64,000 bases of DNA from an uncultured Alphaproteobacteria bacterium (lineage in GTDB: Bacteria; Pseudomonadota; Alphaproteobacteria; Caulobacterales; Hyphomonadaceae): the NCBI GenBank assembly GCA_903831255.1, contig CAIKWZ010000026.1, forward strand, positions 1-64,000, in the 5' to 3' direction. Positions 35,251 to 45,022 of this stretch are shown one piece after another. The position numbers and the translations under genes were made by a program. Position 1 is the stretch's first letter. Each line of letters starts with the position of its first letter. The notes below the pieces were generated by a model. It ran no database searches. It saw nothing but the letters and a program-made list of their open reading frames with translations, and was not told the origin of the DNA.

Positions 35251-36090
35251 ATGACCACACATACCGCCCCTCAGCGCCGGATCGGCCCGGGCCAAAGGTT
35301 TTTTCAGGCGATCGCGCTGGCCACGGCGACGCTTCTGGCCGCATGCGCAACTCCCGCCAAAGCCCCGGAGACACCCAAGGCGCCCGAGCTCGGACTGTAC
35401 GAGCTCAGGGTCTACACGGCCGCTGAAGGCAAGATGGCGGCGCTGGACGCCCGCTTCAGAGACCACACCACCAAGCTCTTCGCGCGTCACGGCATGACCA
35501 ATATCGGTTACTTCAAACCCGTGACAGCGGCCGGGGGCGCACCGGACAACCGATTATTCTACATTCTCGGATACAAGGACCGGGCCGCTCGCGACGCGTC
35601 ATGGAAAGCGTTTGCAACCGACCCTGAGTGGGTGTCGGTCTACCAGGCCTCTCAGGCCCAGGGTTCGCTGACGACGGCGATCGCCAGCACCTTCTTTACT
35701 CCGGCGGAATACGCAACCACGCTTAATCTCTCCTCGTCAGCCGCACCAAGACTGTTCGAACTCCGCGAGTATCGGGCCGTCCCCGGCAAGCTGGAGAATG
35801 TGCACGCCCGGTTTCGAGACCACACGAGACGCATATTCGAAAAGCACGCAATGACGAACATCGCCTACTTCCGACCCGTGGCAGGCCAGACCAATCTTGA
35901 AAACAAGATGACCTACCTGCTCGCCTTCCCCAGCGCCGAAGCTCGCAGCGCATCGTGGAGGGCCTTCGCGCAGGATCCGGAGTGGCAGTCGGTCGCCAAG
36001 GAGAGCGAAAAGGACGGCCCCATCCTCGATCAGCCCGGCGCCATCGTCTCGGTTCAGATGACGCCGACAGACTACTCGCCGCTGAAGTGA
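35251..36090 (+). CDS. lipoprotein with two tandem NIPSNAP domains
   Basis: 279 residues. The signal peptide ends in the lipobox LAAC (ATLLAACATP). Two homologous copies follow: about 48-145 (GLYELRVYTAAEGKMAALDA, RHGMTNIGYFKPV, GYKDRAARDASWKAFATDPE) and about 168-270 (RLFELREYRAVPGKLENVHA, KHAMTNIAYFRPV, AFPSAEARSASWRAFAQDPE). Within-protein duplication is plain. NIPSNAP domains belong to the dimeric alpha-beta barrel superfamily; the two copies could form a pseudo-dimer. Function unknown; probably outer-membrane or periplasmic. AGGATC precedes the start. Confidence 0.92.
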   Translation: MTTHTAPQRRIGPGQRFFQAIALATATLLAACATPAKAPETPKAPELGLYELRVYTAAEGKMAALDARFRDHTTKLFARHGMTNIGYFKPVTAAGGAPDNRLFYILGYKDRAARDASWKAFATDPEWVSVYQASQAQGSLTTAIASTFFTPAEYATTLNLSSSAAPRLFELREYRAVPGKLENVHARFRDHTRRIFEKHAMTNIAYFRPVAGQTNLENKMTYLLAFPSAEARSASWRAFAQDPEWQSVAKESEKDGPILDQPGAIVSVQMTPTDYSPLK

Positions 36091-36099
36091 TGCTGACAA

Positions 36100-36133
36100 G
36101 CCTCTCCCTGCACGCCAGCGCGCAGGGAGAGGC
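36100..36133. terminator. perfect 12-bp hairpin after the NIPSNAP gene
   Basis: Arms 36100-36111 (GCCTCTCCCTGC) and 36122-36133 (its exact complement), 10-base loop, beginning ten bases after the stop. No U tract follows. It could end the lipoprotein transcript and lies 22 bp before the methyltransferase start. Confidence 0.65.
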
Positions 36134-36154
36134 GAATCAGGGCATAGTTCGGCC

Positions 36155-37303
36155 ATGGTGAACGCGCCTCCCGCCTTTCTGGAATTCTTCGCTGGCGGAG
36201 GTCTCGCTCGCCAGGGTCTCGAGGGTCTGTTCTCCCCGAACTTCGCCAACGACATCGATCCGGCCAAATGCGCCGGCTACCGCTTGAATTTCCCCGGCAC
36301 GCCGCTCCATGAGGGGGACATCTGGAACCTCAGACCCGGAGATCTTCCCCCAGCCGCTCTCGCCTGGGCGTCCTTCCCCTGTCAGGACCTGTCTCTGGCG
36401 GGTGCGCGACGGGGACTGAATGCGCCTCGCTCAGGCGCATTCTGGGGTTTCTGGAATCTTCTCGAAGGACTAGCGGAGCTGGAGCGTGCGCCTGCGACCC
36501 TTGCTCTTGAAAATGTCCCCGGCCTTCTGTCGTCGCACGGCGGGCGGGACTTCAGCTCACTTATCGCCACCCTCGCTGAAGGCGGCTATCGTGTCGGGGC
36601 CGTCATGGCGGACGCCGCGTTGTTCTCGCCACAGTCCCGCCAGCGTCTGTTCATCATCGCACACCGCGGACGGCTGCCGCAGGGCCTGGTGCGAGGCGAC
36701 GCGGACCCGGTGTTCCATCCGCAGGCTCTGAGATCGGCCGTCGAGGCTCTCCCCATGGATCTTCGCCTCGCCTGGACATGGTGGCGCCTGCCTCATCCGC
36801 CTGCGCGGAACACAGACCTCGCATCGCTTCTCGAACGTTCGCCGCCGGATGATGTCTGGCGATCCTACGCAGCCGTCCGGAAGCTGATGGGCCAGATGTC
36901 GCCCCTCCACAGAGCGCGTGTCGACGCCGCGCTCGCGGATGGAAGCTGGAGGGCGGGCGCCGTCTTCCGGCGAACCCGGACAGAAAATGGTCGTCGTATC
37001 CAGCGGGCGGAAGTCCGGTATGACGGCTTGGCGGGGTGCCTGCGTACGCCCGCCGGGGGCTCTTCGAAACAGCTCCTCATCGTGACTGAGGGAGGCGAGG
37101 CGCGACTGCGCCCTCTGCTGGCTGTCGAGGCCGCTCGCCTGATGGGATGCTCGGGCGATTATGCGCTGCCGAAAGGGGAAACCGCCGCGCTTAAAATGCT
37201 TGGAGACGGCGTTTGCGTTCCCGTTGTGCGCTGGATTGGGGAACATCTCCTTCACCCGCTGGCGACAGGCCGGTCCGGTCGTGAGGTCGGGGCGGCGGCC
37301 TGA
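36155..37303 (+). CDS. C5-cytosine DNA methyltransferase
   Basis: 382 residues. Motif I EFFAGGGLARQGL (SAM), motif IV ASFPCQDLSLAG with nucleophile Cys76, motif VI LALENVPGLL, motif VIII QSRQRLFIIAHRG, and a C-terminal motif IX/X region (RLMGCSGDYALP, KMLGDGVCVPVVRWIGEHL). The variable target-recognition part lies at about 200-310. It is followed 17 bp downstream by vsr, the same pairing as Dcm-Vsr. No restriction endonuclease gene is next to it. The recognition site cannot be read from sequence; Vsr pairing hints at a cytosine in a TG-prone context. Confidence 0.95.
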   Translation: MVNAPPAFLEFFAGGGLARQGLEGLFSPNFANDIDPAKCAGYRLNFPGTPLHEGDIWNLRPGDLPPAALAWASFPCQDLSLAGARRGLNAPRSGAFWGFWNLLEGLAELERAPATLALENVPGLLSSHGGRDFSSLIATLAEGGYRVGAVMADAALFSPQSRQRLFIIAHRGRLPQGLVRGDADPVFHPQALRSAVEALPMDLRLAWTWWRLPHPPARNTDLASLLERSPPDDVWRSYAAVRKLMGQMSPLHRARVDAALADGSWRAGAVFRRTRTENGRRIQRAEVRYDGLAGCLRTPAGGSSKQLLIVTEGGEARLRPLLAVEAARLMGCSGDYALPKGETAALKMLGDGVCVPVVRWIGEHLLHPLATGRSGREVGAAA

Positions 37304-37320
37304 CCGCAGCCCCGGCGACC

Positions 37321-37830
37321 ATGACCGACACAGTCTCTCCCGAAAAACGCTCCGAGATCATGAGAGCGGTGAAAGGGACGGACACGACGCCGGAAATCGC
37401 CGTCAGGCGTGCAAGTCACGCGATGGGCCTGCGCTTCCGCCTGCGCCGCAACGATCTGCCAGGCCGCCCGGACCTCGTTTTTCCCTCAAGACGGATCGCG
37501 CTGTTCGTTCACGGCTGTTTCTGGCACGGACACGACTGCCGGAGGGGCGCGCGCACGCCCGCGGTCAACGCTGATTACTGGCGAGCCAAGATCGGCCGCA
37601 ACCGCGAGCGTGATCTCTCCAGCGCTCGCCGTCTTGCCGAGCTCGACTGGAACGCGGTCGTGATCTGGGAATGTGAGACGCGACAACCTGCAAGACTTTC
37701 GGCTATACTTCGCATGCGCGTTGCGGACGTCGGCTGCCAACAGCTTGACGCACAGGGCGGCAGGGAACATCTCGACACAGTCCAAGGATACCGCGAGGCG
37801 CCATGCTCCATCCCTCCACCCAAAGACTGA
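37321..37830 (+). CDS. vsr: very short patch repair endonuclease
   Basis: Nicks 5' to T in T:G mismatches left by deamination of 5-methylcytosine. 169 residues. Family blocks: KRSEIMRAVKGTDTTPEIAV, FRLRRNDLPGRPDLVFPSRR (with the metal Asp), FVHGCFWHGHDC (zinc and catalytic region), YWRAKIGRNRERD and VIWECE. The C-terminal 35 residues after the Vsr core are extra and unrecognised. It follows the methyltransferase and overlaps the next gene by 28 bp, so the three may be one transcript. Confidence 0.95.
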   Translation: MTDTVSPEKRSEIMRAVKGTDTTPEIAVRRASHAMGLRFRLRRNDLPGRPDLVFPSRRIALFVHGCFWHGHDCRRGARTPAVNADYWRAKIGRNRERDLSSARRLAELDWNAVVIWECETRQPARLSAILRMRVADVGCQQLDAQGGREHLDTVQGYREAPCSIPPPKD

Positions 37831-38480
37831 TCCTGCGCCTCAGCGAGATGACGGAGGCGGGCGGAATACCGTGGCGTCACTCAGAGGCAGACGGCGAGGC
37901 TGCCTCCTTCGAGACAGAAGGGTATACGGTCGAGGTCTCACCCGCTCCTCTGCGTCTGCGGATTCTGGCTCGCGGGGGACGCGAAGTCGAAACAGCAAAT
38001 GCGGCGGATCTGGGCGCAACCCCCGGCCCCGACGGCGCATCGTTCGCCGCGCGCGTCGCCGCGATGGCCGCGGCCGCAGGGCGTCTGGCCGGTTCGGGGC
38101 CCCGTCCTCCGTCAGCGCGTCTGGACGCCGTCAGCGCAGAGCCGTCCTCCGTCCCGCCTGCGGCCCTTTCGAGACCTCCGGCCCCGGGCGTATCCTCGCA
38201 ACGTCCGATGTTCGGAGCAATTGAACCGTTTGCGCGGTCCTCTTTCCTCCCGGCCGACCGAGGGGCTGGCAAGCCGGGTGAGCCTGCGGCGAACGAACCC
38301 GGGCGAATAATCATGGCGGGCATCCATGCGGTGTCTCTCCAGCACGGCGCGTCATCGCAGGATCCGGGGTCTCGTCAGCTTATGCTTGCAACGCCTGTCG
38401 GAGACGCCCTTCCCGCACCCGCACCGGAAGCGGCTCCCGCCGACAATCCAGCGGCCAATCCCTTCGCTCCCTGGCGCTGA
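37803..38480 (+). CDS. hypothetical protein, Pro/Ala-rich
   Basis: 225 residues from ATG 37803 (GAGG four bases upstream), overlapping vsr by 28 bp. The first 60 residues look structured (TQRLILRLSEMTEAGGIPWR, YTVEVSPAPLRLRILARGGR); the rest is low-complexity Ala/Pro/Ser/Gly. No signal peptide or helix. I do not recognise the family. Placement behind the methyltransferase-Vsr pair may be incidental. Confidence 0.65.
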   Translation: MLHPSTQRLILRLSEMTEAGGIPWRHSEADGEAASFETEGYTVEVSPAPLRLRILARGGREVETANAADLGATPGPDGASFAARVAAMAAAAGRLAGSGPRPPSARLDAVSAEPSSVPPAALSRPPAPGVSSQRPMFGAIEPFARSSFLPADRGAGKPGEPAANEPGRIIMAGIHAVSLQHGASSQDPGSRQLMLATPVGDALPAPAPEAAPADNPAANPFAPWR

Positions 38481-38505
38481 CGCCTTCAGGGTTTTGGACA
38501 AAAGC

Positions 38506-39381
38506 TCAGAAGCGACATTTCGCCGGAAGCATCATCCCCAGGACCTTCCCCTCGGAGACCACCTGTTCGGCGCCCGCGCACGTGGGAGGGGGAGCGACGC
38601 CATCTCTCAGAAAGCGGATCTGGGTGTTCATCCAGGCGCCTGCAGAACCTGGCTCAACGGGATCAAGAAAGGCGATGTCTCCCGTTTGCGCCTCCGCTGC
38701 GCACTCAAACAGCACCCCGTTTCGGGCGCGCAGGGTGACAGCGGTGCGACCTTCATCACGCGGATAAGCGCCTGTGACCACAGCCGGCTGCGCCAGTCTA
38801 CGCAGACATGCATCGACAACAGGGAGCGCTTCAATGATCGCAGCAGCGTCCGCCGTATCCGCCTCTGACTGTCCCCTGAAGGCGCAGCCGCCAAAATCAA
38901 CCCCGTCGAACGTCACGGTGACGACCGCATCGCCCTCAACGCCCGCATCGGACCGGCAGGGGCCGGCCTTGACCGAGACGATAAGAGGCGGGGTCTCAAA
39001 AAGATCCGCCCCGCGAACCCGGTCCGGCTGAACGATCGGCGCTTCGATCTCAGGAAGGCCGGCGCGACGAAAGACAAACCATTCGTCTGCAAGATCGAGT
39101 CTCCAGTAGGGCTCATCCCCCGCAGCGTAGAAAGGCGGCGGAAACGCCCATGCGGAGGTGTCGACAGACTGCCCTCCTGAAGCTGCGGTGAGGGAACTTT
39201 CTCCGTCCCCTCCCGCGGCATATCCATCTCCCGCCCCCGGCGTCCCCTCGCCTTCAGCGCCCGCCATGTCGACCGACCCGGAATTCGCATCCCCGCCCAT
39301 ATCGCAGCCGGTCGCCATGAGCGCCGCCGCGAGACAGCTCAACCCGGCGGTCCGCCTGAAGTTATCCACAGCCCTGATCAC
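38506..39381 (-). CDS. secreted lipoprotein, COG3650-like
   Basis: 291 residues from GTG 39381. Signal peptide with lipobox-like ATGC (LAAALMATGCDMGG), a Gly/Ala/Ser-rich spacer to about residue 75, then a beta-rich domain with FYAAGDEPYWRLDL and VDFGGCAFRG, which recall the AxGNEPxWxL and GGCG blocks of COG3650 (HslJ-type) proteins. The C-terminal 110 residues contain several Cys (VVDACLRRL, LFECAAEAQ, PTCAGAEQ). Function unknown. It faces the preceding gene with a 25-bp gap. Confidence 0.75.
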   Translation of the reverse strand: MIRAVDNFRRTAGLSCLAAALMATGCDMGGDANSGSVDMAGAEGEGTPGAGDGYAAGGDGESSLTAASGGQSVDTSAWAFPPPFYAAGDEPYWRLDLADEWFVFRRAGLPEIEAPIVQPDRVRGADLFETPPLIVSVKAGPCRSDAGVEGDAVVTVTFDGVDFGGCAFRGQSEADTADAAAIIEALPVVDACLRRLAQPAVVTGAYPRDEGRTAVTLRARNGVLFECAAEAQTGDIAFLDPVEPGSAGAWMNTQIRFLRDGVAPPPTCAGAEQVVSEGKVLGMMLPAKCRF

Positions 39382-39606
39382 GACCTGTTATCCCGCTATT
39401 CGCCGAGCGATCCTGTTTTGGGACTCAGACCGCGGGCGACACAATGGCTCGCCCAGAACCGACAGGCAAGCGCCGCCGGAGAGCACGTCCACGCAGCGAA
39501 TACTCGCCTGCGGCCCGTCCGCCCGAAGGCGACGTCAGTGAACGCGGACCTCCCCGTCCGGCAGCCCCTGGCCAGACAACCAGCGGCGCCGGAAGGCCGC
39601 AGCCTG
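39382..39606. other. 225-bp intergenic stretch without a supportable gene
   Basis: Lies between the lipoprotein start and the fadJ stop. Short open frames exist on the minus strand (for instance about 45 codons ending at 39398) but none has a convincing start or recognisable content. Confidence 0.4.
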
Positions 39607-41829
39607 TCAGGCCGCCGCCTTAGCCGCCTTAGGACCAAAACGGGAATAGAAGGTCTCCCCCTTGGCCGCCATGTCGCGCAGCAGCGCATTCGGACGGAAA
39701 CGCTCGCCATAGAGCTCCGCCATGCGATCGCACTCGGCCACGAAGGTCGGAATGCCGATCTTCAGATCCATGTAGGAGCAAACGCCTCCCGAATAGGGCG
39801 CAAAGCCCCACGCGAGAATAGAGCCGACATCCGCGTCCCGGGCGTCCGTGATCACGCCCTCCTCAAAGCATCGAGCCACTTCGACGCACTGCCTGAAGAG
39901 AAAACGACGAACCAGCTCGGCCTTCATCTCGGGAGGACATTCGGCCACCTTCACAGGCACCTTGCGTCCGATATCGGGATAGAGACGGGATGGCTTACCC
40001 TGCTCATTATAGTCGTAGAACCCTTTCCCGGCCTTTCGCCCCACGCGGCCCTGGGCTTCGGCGATCCAGGCGACCAGATCTCCCACAGGATCCTGCTCAT
40101 ATGACCGCGCGGTCACCTTGGCGGACTCCCGACCGATCTTGAGCATGGTGTCGATACCGACCGAATCGGACACTTCCAGCGGTCCCATCGGCATCCCGGA
40201 CATTCGCCCCACATTCTCAACGATGGCTGGCGCAATACCCTCCGCAACCATGGTCAAACCTTCGGTCGGATAGGTTCCGAACACCCGCGAGGTATAGAAG
40301 CCGCGGAAATCGTTCACCGCGATGGGCGTCTTCCGGATCTTGAGCACATAGTCCATCGTCTTCGCGAGCGTCTCCTCGGAGGTCTTCTCCCCCCGGATGA
40401 TCTCAACAAGCCCCATCCGCTCGACCGGCGAGAAGAAGTGAATGCCGATGAAGTTCTCAGGCCTCACCGAGGCGCCCGCCAAACCCGTGATCGGAAGCGT
40501 CGACGTATTGGAGCCCATCACCGCTCCGGCGCCGATGACCGCCTCAACCTTCGCCGTGACCTCGGCCTTGATGGCGGGGTTCTCAAACACCGCCTCAACC
40601 ACAATGTCCGCGCCCGCAGCGAGCGAATAGTCGGCGGTAGGCCGGATGAGCGCCAGAAGGGCTTCGCCCTTCTCCTTGCTCATCTTGCCCCGCGAGACGT
40701 CCTTTTCAACAATACGGCGCGAATAAGCCTTGCCCTTCTCAGCGGCCTCCTCCGTCGTATCGATCAGAACGGTTTCAATGCCCGCCTTGGCCTGCACATA
40801 GGCGATGCCAGCCCCCATCAGCCCCGCGCCGATCACGACCGCCTTGCGGACGTCGTAGGTCGGATAGCCACCCGGGCGGGACGCGCCCTTTCCGAGCTCC
40901 TGCATGGACAGGAACAGAGACCGGATCATGCCCTTCGCCTCGGGCGTCGACAGGGTCTTCACGAAATACCGGCTCTCAATTCTGAGAGCGGCGTCCATGG
41001 GAACGCACAGTCCTTCATAGACCGCCGACAGAATATGCTTCTGCGCGGGATAATTGCCCCAGGTCTGCTTGGCGAGCATCGCGGATCCGAAGGTGAACAC
41101 CTGCGAACCGGTCTGCGAGTTCGGGGTCCCGCCCGGAAGCTTGAACTTGGGATCATCCCACGGCGCCTTGGCGGACGGATTGGCCAGAACCCAGGCCTTG
41201 GCGCGCGCAGTCAGCTCAGCAGCCGGCGCAAGCTCGTGAATGACGCCGCTTGAACGGGCCTGATCGGGCGTCATGGACTCGCCCTGCAGAAGGAACGGAG
41301 CCGCAGCCTGTGCGCCCATGATGCGCGGCAGACGCTGAGTGCCGCCACCTCCAGGCATCAGGCCGACCTTCGCCTCTGGCAGACCGAGCTGAAGCCTGGG
41401 ATTGTCATTCGCCGCAAGGCGGTAATGGCATGCCAGCACGACCTCAAGACCGCCGCCCAGGGCAAGTCCGTTGACCGCCGCAGCGACAGGCTTACCGCAG
41501 GTCTCGAGCGCACGCAGGATGCCGTTCAGGGCATAGGCGCCGTTGAAGGCTGCGCGAAGGCGAGCCTCCGGATCGCCGCCGGCGCCCTCGCCTGCACTCC
41601 CGCCGCCGCCCAGCTCGCCAAGGTCAGCTCCGGCGCAAAAGCCGCTCGACTTTCCGCTTGTGATGACGAGGCCCTTGATCGCCGGGTTCGAGGCGACCTC
41701 CTTCGCGATCGCTCCGAGGTCCGCGACGGCGCGCGCCGTCAGCGTATTCATTGAGCGACCGGGAACATCGAACGTCGCCGTCGCAACCCCGTCGGCGTCG
41801 ACTTCGAACCGGAATGCTTCCACTTGCAT
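39607..41829 (-). CDS. fadJ: fatty-acid oxidation alpha subunit: enoyl-CoA hydratase / 3-hydroxyacyl-CoA dehydrogenase
   Basis: 740 residues from ATG 41829 with AGGAGG upstream; the longer reading to 41889 overlaps fadA. Residues 1-200: crotonase fold with oxyanion GFCAGADLGELGGGG and the two Glu in GGGLEVVLACHYRLA and GLPEAKVGLMPGGGGTQRL. Residues 320-500: NAD-binding AVVIGAGLMGAGIAYVQAKA, the catalytic His in NFIGIHFFSPVERMGLVEII and VNDFRGFYTSRV. Two C-terminal HCDH repeats follow (GPLEVSDSVGIDTMLKIG; EGVITDARDADVGSILAWGF). Works with the thiolase and acyl-CoA dehydrogenase encoded just upstream. Confidence 0.97.
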   Translation of the reverse strand: MQVEAFRFEVDADGVATATFDVPGRSMNTLTARAVADLGAIAKEVASNPAIKGLVITSGKSSGFCAGADLGELGGGGSAGEGAGGDPEARLRAAFNGAYALNGILRALETCGKPVAAAVNGLALGGGLEVVLACHYRLAANDNPRLQLGLPEAKVGLMPGGGGTQRLPRIMGAQAAAPFLLQGESMTPDQARSSGVIHELAPAAELTARAKAWVLANPSAKAPWDDPKFKLPGGTPNSQTGSQVFTFGSAMLAKQTWGNYPAQKHILSAVYEGLCVPMDAALRIESRYFVKTLSTPEAKGMIRSLFLSMQELGKGASRPGGYPTYDVRKAVVIGAGLMGAGIAYVQAKAGIETVLIDTTEEAAEKGKAYSRRIVEKDVSRGKMSKEKGEALLALIRPTADYSLAAGADIVVEAVFENPAIKAEVTAKVEAVIGAGAVMGSNTSTLPITGLAGASVRPENFIGIHFFSPVERMGLVEIIRGEKTSEETLAKTMDYVLKIRKTPIAVNDFRGFYTSRVFGTYPTEGLTMVAEGIAPAIVENVGRMSGMPMGPLEVSDSVGIDTMLKIGRESAKVTARSYEQDPVGDLVAWIAEAQGRVGRKAGKGFYDYNEQGKPSRLYPDIGRKVPVKVAECPPEMKAELVRRFLFRQCVEVARCFEEGVITDARDADVGSILAWGFAPYSGGVCSYMDLKIGIPTFVAECDRMAELYGERFRPNALLRDMAAKGETFYSRFGPKAAKAAA

Positions 41830-41840
41830 CAGCCTGCCTC

Positions 41841-43046
41841 CTAGACGCGTTCGATGACGGTTGCGGTGCCCATACCGGCGCCGACGCACAGCACGGCGAG
41901 CGCCGTTTCCTTATCGGAGCGCTCGAGCTCGTCGAGCACGGTTCCGAGGATCATCCCCCCGGTCGCGCCCAGAGGATGGCCCATGGCGATCGCGCCGCCG
42001 TTCACATTCATCTTCTCATGCGGGATATCCAACGCCTGCATCATCCGCAGAACCACTGAGGCGAACGCCTCGTTGAGCTCATAAAGATCGATATCTCCGG
42101 CTTCCATTCCCAGCTTGCGCAGGAGCTTCTCCGTCACCAGAGAGGGCCCGGTCAGCATGATCGAGGGTTCCGACCCGATCGAGGCGAAACCCTTGATACG
42201 GGCGCGCGGCTTGAGCCCGAGCGCCTCTCCGGCCTCGCGCGACCCGATGAGAACGCCGGAAGCGCCGTCAACAATGCCGGATGAATTGCCGGCGTGATGA
42301 ACGTGATTGACCCGCTCGACTTCAGGATAGCGCTGCTTGACGACATCATCGAACGCCATTCCGCCCATGCCCTCGAATGACGGCGAGAGGGCCGCCAGGG
42401 TCTGCATCGTCGTATCCCCCCGCACCGTCTCATCCTGAGCCAGCAGCGTCAGGCCGAGCTGGTCGCGGACCGGCACCACCGAGCGCGAAAAACGACCCTC
42501 TTTCCAGGCGCGCGCGGCGCGCCTCTGGCTCTCCACCGCATAAGCGTCCACATCATCCCGGGAGAAACCGTATTTTGTGGCGATCAGGTCCGCACCGATG
42601 CCCTGCGGTGCGAAATAGGATTTCATGGCGATCTCGGGATTGCTGGCCCAGGCCCCGCCATTGGAGCCCATCGGCACGCGTGACATCGCCTCGACGCCGC
42701 CTCCGATGGCCATGTCAGCCTCGCCCGTCATGACCTTCGCCGCAGCGATATTGCACGCTTCAAGTCCAGACGCGCAGAAACGGTCGACCTGAACCCCGGC
42801 GGTCGTCTCAGCGTAATCCGCGTTCAGCACGGCGATGCGGGCGATATCGGAGCCCTGTTCAGCGACCGGCGTCACACACCCCAGGATAACGTCGTCAACT
42901 TTCGACGTGTCGAGCTGATTTCGATCCCTGAGCGCCTTGAGAACCTGCGTGGCCAGCTGCAGGGACGTGACCTCGTGAAGGGCGCCGTTCGACTTGCCTT
43001 TACCGCGGGGTGTGCGCACCGCATCATAAATGTAGGCCTCGGCCAT
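41841..43046 (-). CDS. fadA: acetyl-CoA C-acyltransferase (thiolase)
   Basis: Last step of beta-oxidation. 401 residues from ATG 43046; AGAGG is nine bases upstream, whereas the alternative ATG 43055 would sit on top of that site. Active-site Cys91 in [14 protein letters not shown], His in [18 protein letters not shown] and the second Cys in [14 protein letters not shown] (CxGxG). Gap of 11 bp to fadJ, so the two are surely cotranscribed and form the beta/alpha subunits of the FadAB/FadIJ-type complex. Confidence 0.97.
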   Translation of the reverse strand: MAEAYIYDAVRTPRGKGKSNGALHEVTSLQLATQVLKALRDRNQLDTSKVDDVILGCVTPVAEQGSDIARIAVLNADYAETTAGVQVDRFCASGLEACNIAAAKVMTGEADMAIGGGVEAMSRVPMGSNGGAWASNPEIAMKSYFAPQGIGADLIATKYGFSRDDVDAYAVESQRRAARAWKEGRFSRSVVPVRDQLGLTLLAQDETVRGDTTMQTLAALSPSFEGMGGMAFDDVVKQRYPEVERVNHVHHAGNSSGIVDGASGVLIGSREAGEALGLKPRARIKGFASIGSEPSIMLTGPSLVTEKLLRKLGMEAGDIDLYELNEAFASVVLRMMQALDIPHEKMNVNGGAIAMGHPLGATGGMILGTVLDELERSDKETALAVLCVGAGMGTATVIERV

Positions 43047-43164
43047 ATCGTACATCCTCTTGATGGAGCGACCGTCAGGCCGCGTCTTTGGGACCGGCTG
43101 GCGCCAACGCCGGACCGAACGGGGCCAGCCCCCCCGCCCGAAGCGGAAACCGTGTCCGCCGCAC

Positions 43165-44949
43165 CTAGAAACTGTCAGCAGCGAGGGCCATCACAGCTCC
43201 TGCGCCAGACTTTACCTTTGCGAGATGTGACGTTGCGTCAGGCAAGACCCGCGCGAAGAAATAGCGGGCGGTGACAAGCTTGTCGACACAGAAACGGTCC
43301 CCAGCCGCCGCGCCCGGAAGCGCCGCTTCGGCCATTCGGCCCCACATATAGGCGAGCGCCGTCAGACCGAAGAGATGAAGGTAATCGTGACTGGAGGCGC
43401 CGGCGTTGTCAAAATCGCTCATGCCGTTCTGCATCAGCCACATCGTCCCCTCACGCAGCTCAGCGCTGGCCGTCTGGAGACCGGCGACGAAGGGCTCAAG
43501 CCGTTCATCGCCCCCATGAGCGGCGATGAACGCGTCCATGTCGGCGAAAAAGCTGAACACCCCCCGACCGCCGTTGGCGCCGAGCTTTCGTCCCACAAGA
43601 TCAAGGGCCTGAACCCCGTTGGTTCCCTCATAGATCAATGAAATCCGGGTATCGCGGACGAACTGCTCCATCCCCTGATCGCGGGTGAACCCGGCCCCGC
43701 CGTGAACCTGAAGGGCGTCGTTGACCGCCTTGTATCCCCGATCCGTGAGGAACGCCTTGATGACCGGCGTCATCAGCGCCATTCGGTCCTCAGCCTGTTC
43801 GCGGACCTTGGGATCAGGCGAGACATGAAGGAGATCGCCCTGAAGGGCGGTCCAGTAAGCAAACGCGCGGGCGCCCTCGATGAAGGCCCGGCAATCCATC
43901 AGCTGACGCCGGACATCGGGATGGACAATGATGGGATCAGCGGGTTTGTCCGGGGCCTTCGCCCCGGTTATGGAGCGTCCCTGAATGCGCTCGCGGGCGA
44001 AACCGGCCGCGTTCTGGTAGGCGGCCTCCGCCTGGGCAAGCGCCTGAACGCCGACCCCGAGACGGGCCTCGTTCATCATCACGAACATGGTCTTCATACC
44101 CCTGTTCGGCTCACCGACCAGAAACCCGCGCGCCCCGTCATAATTCATGACGCAGGTGGCGTTTCCGTGAATTCCCATCTTCTCCTCGAGACCGCCGCAG
44201 GCGACCTGATTTCGCTCGCCAGGCTCGCCCCGGCTGTCCGGGATAAACTTCGGAACGATGAAGAGAGATATTCCCTTCACACCTTCGGGCGCCCCCTCGA
44301 TGCGTGCGAGAACAAGGTGGACGATGTTCTCCGCCAGATCATGCTCCCCCCCCGAAATCCAGATCTTCTGGCCCGTGATGCTATAAGCGCCGTCCGGGAG
44401 AGGCGCCGCCCGCGTCCGGATCAGACCGAGGTCGGTCCCGCACTGGGGCTCGGTCAGGTTCATGGTCCCTGACCACTTCCCGGTCGCAAGCCTCGGGAGA
44501 TAAAGCCTCTTTTGCTCATCCGAGCCGCCGGCGTGGATGGCCGAGTAGGCCCCATGAGTGAGACCCGGATACATTCCGAACGCCATGTTGGCGGAGGAGC
44601 ACATCTCTGAAAAAGCCAGCGCCAGCAGCCGCGGCAGTCCCTGTCCGCCATAGTCGGGATCAGACGAGAGGGTCATCCAGCCCCCCTCCACCATCGCCGA
44701 ATAGGCCTTATCAAATCCGTCCGGGGTTTTCACCGATCCGTCCGGGCGTCGCACGCACCCCTGACGGTCGCCGACCACGTTCAGCGGCTGGAGAACCTCC
44801 GAAGCGAACTTCGCTCCGCTGTCGAGGATCGCATCCACCGTCTCCGCGGACGCCTCGCTGTACCCCGGCAGGGAGGAATACTCGCTGATCCGCAGAACGT
44901 CGTTGAGCAGGAAACGCATGTCGCGAAGCGGGGCCTTATAAGTGGGCAC
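43165..44949 (-). CDS. acyl-CoA dehydrogenase, long C-terminal form
   Basis: 594 residues from GTG 44949 (GGGAGG upstream). FAD-dependent first step of beta-oxidation. Seen: [74 protein letters not shown] and the catalytic Glu in [20 protein letters not shown]. The extra 120-residue C-terminal domain is typical of the roughly 590-residue subfamily (DmdC/FadE5-like). First gene of the operon before fadA and fadJ; a MerR-family regulator lies directly upstream. Confidence 0.95.
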   Translation of the reverse strand: MPTYKAPLRDMRFLLNDVLRISEYSSLPGYSEASAETVDAILDSGAKFASEVLQPLNVVGDRQGCVRRPDGSVKTPDGFDKAYSAMVEGGWMTLSSDPDYGGQGLPRLLALAFSEMCSSANMAFGMYPGLTHGAYSAIHAGGSDEQKRLYLPRLATGKWSGTMNLTEPQCGTDLGLIRTRAAPLPDGAYSITGQKIWISGGEHDLAENIVHLVLARIEGAPEGVKGISLFIVPKFIPDSRGEPGERNQVACGGLEEKMGIHGNATCVMNYDGARGFLVGEPNRGMKTMFVMMNEARLGVGVQALAQAEAAYQNAAGFARERIQGRSITGAKAPDKPADPIIVHPDVRRQLMDCRAFIEGARAFAYWTALQGDLLHVSPDPKVREQAEDRMALMTPVIKAFLTDRGYKAVNDALQVHGGAGFTRDQGMEQFVRDTRISLIYEGTNGVQALDLVGRKLGANGGRGVFSFFADMDAFIAAHGGDERLEPFVAGLQTASAELREGTMWLMQNGMSDFDNAGASSHDYLHLFGLTALAYMWGRMAEAALPGAAAGDRFCVDKLVTARYFFARVLPDATSHLAKVKSGAGAVMALAADSF

Positions 44950-45022
44950 GTCCGGTCGCCTCCCTTCAGAAGTGTCCGGACTGTCCTACCTCCGCTCATG
45001 TCGCCGGAAAAGGGGCGAGAGA

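Noticed and set aside
39362-39370. Perfect DnaA box TTATCCACA
   Set aside because: It is single and inside the start of a coding region, with no cluster of boxes, AT-rich segment or origin genes nearby.
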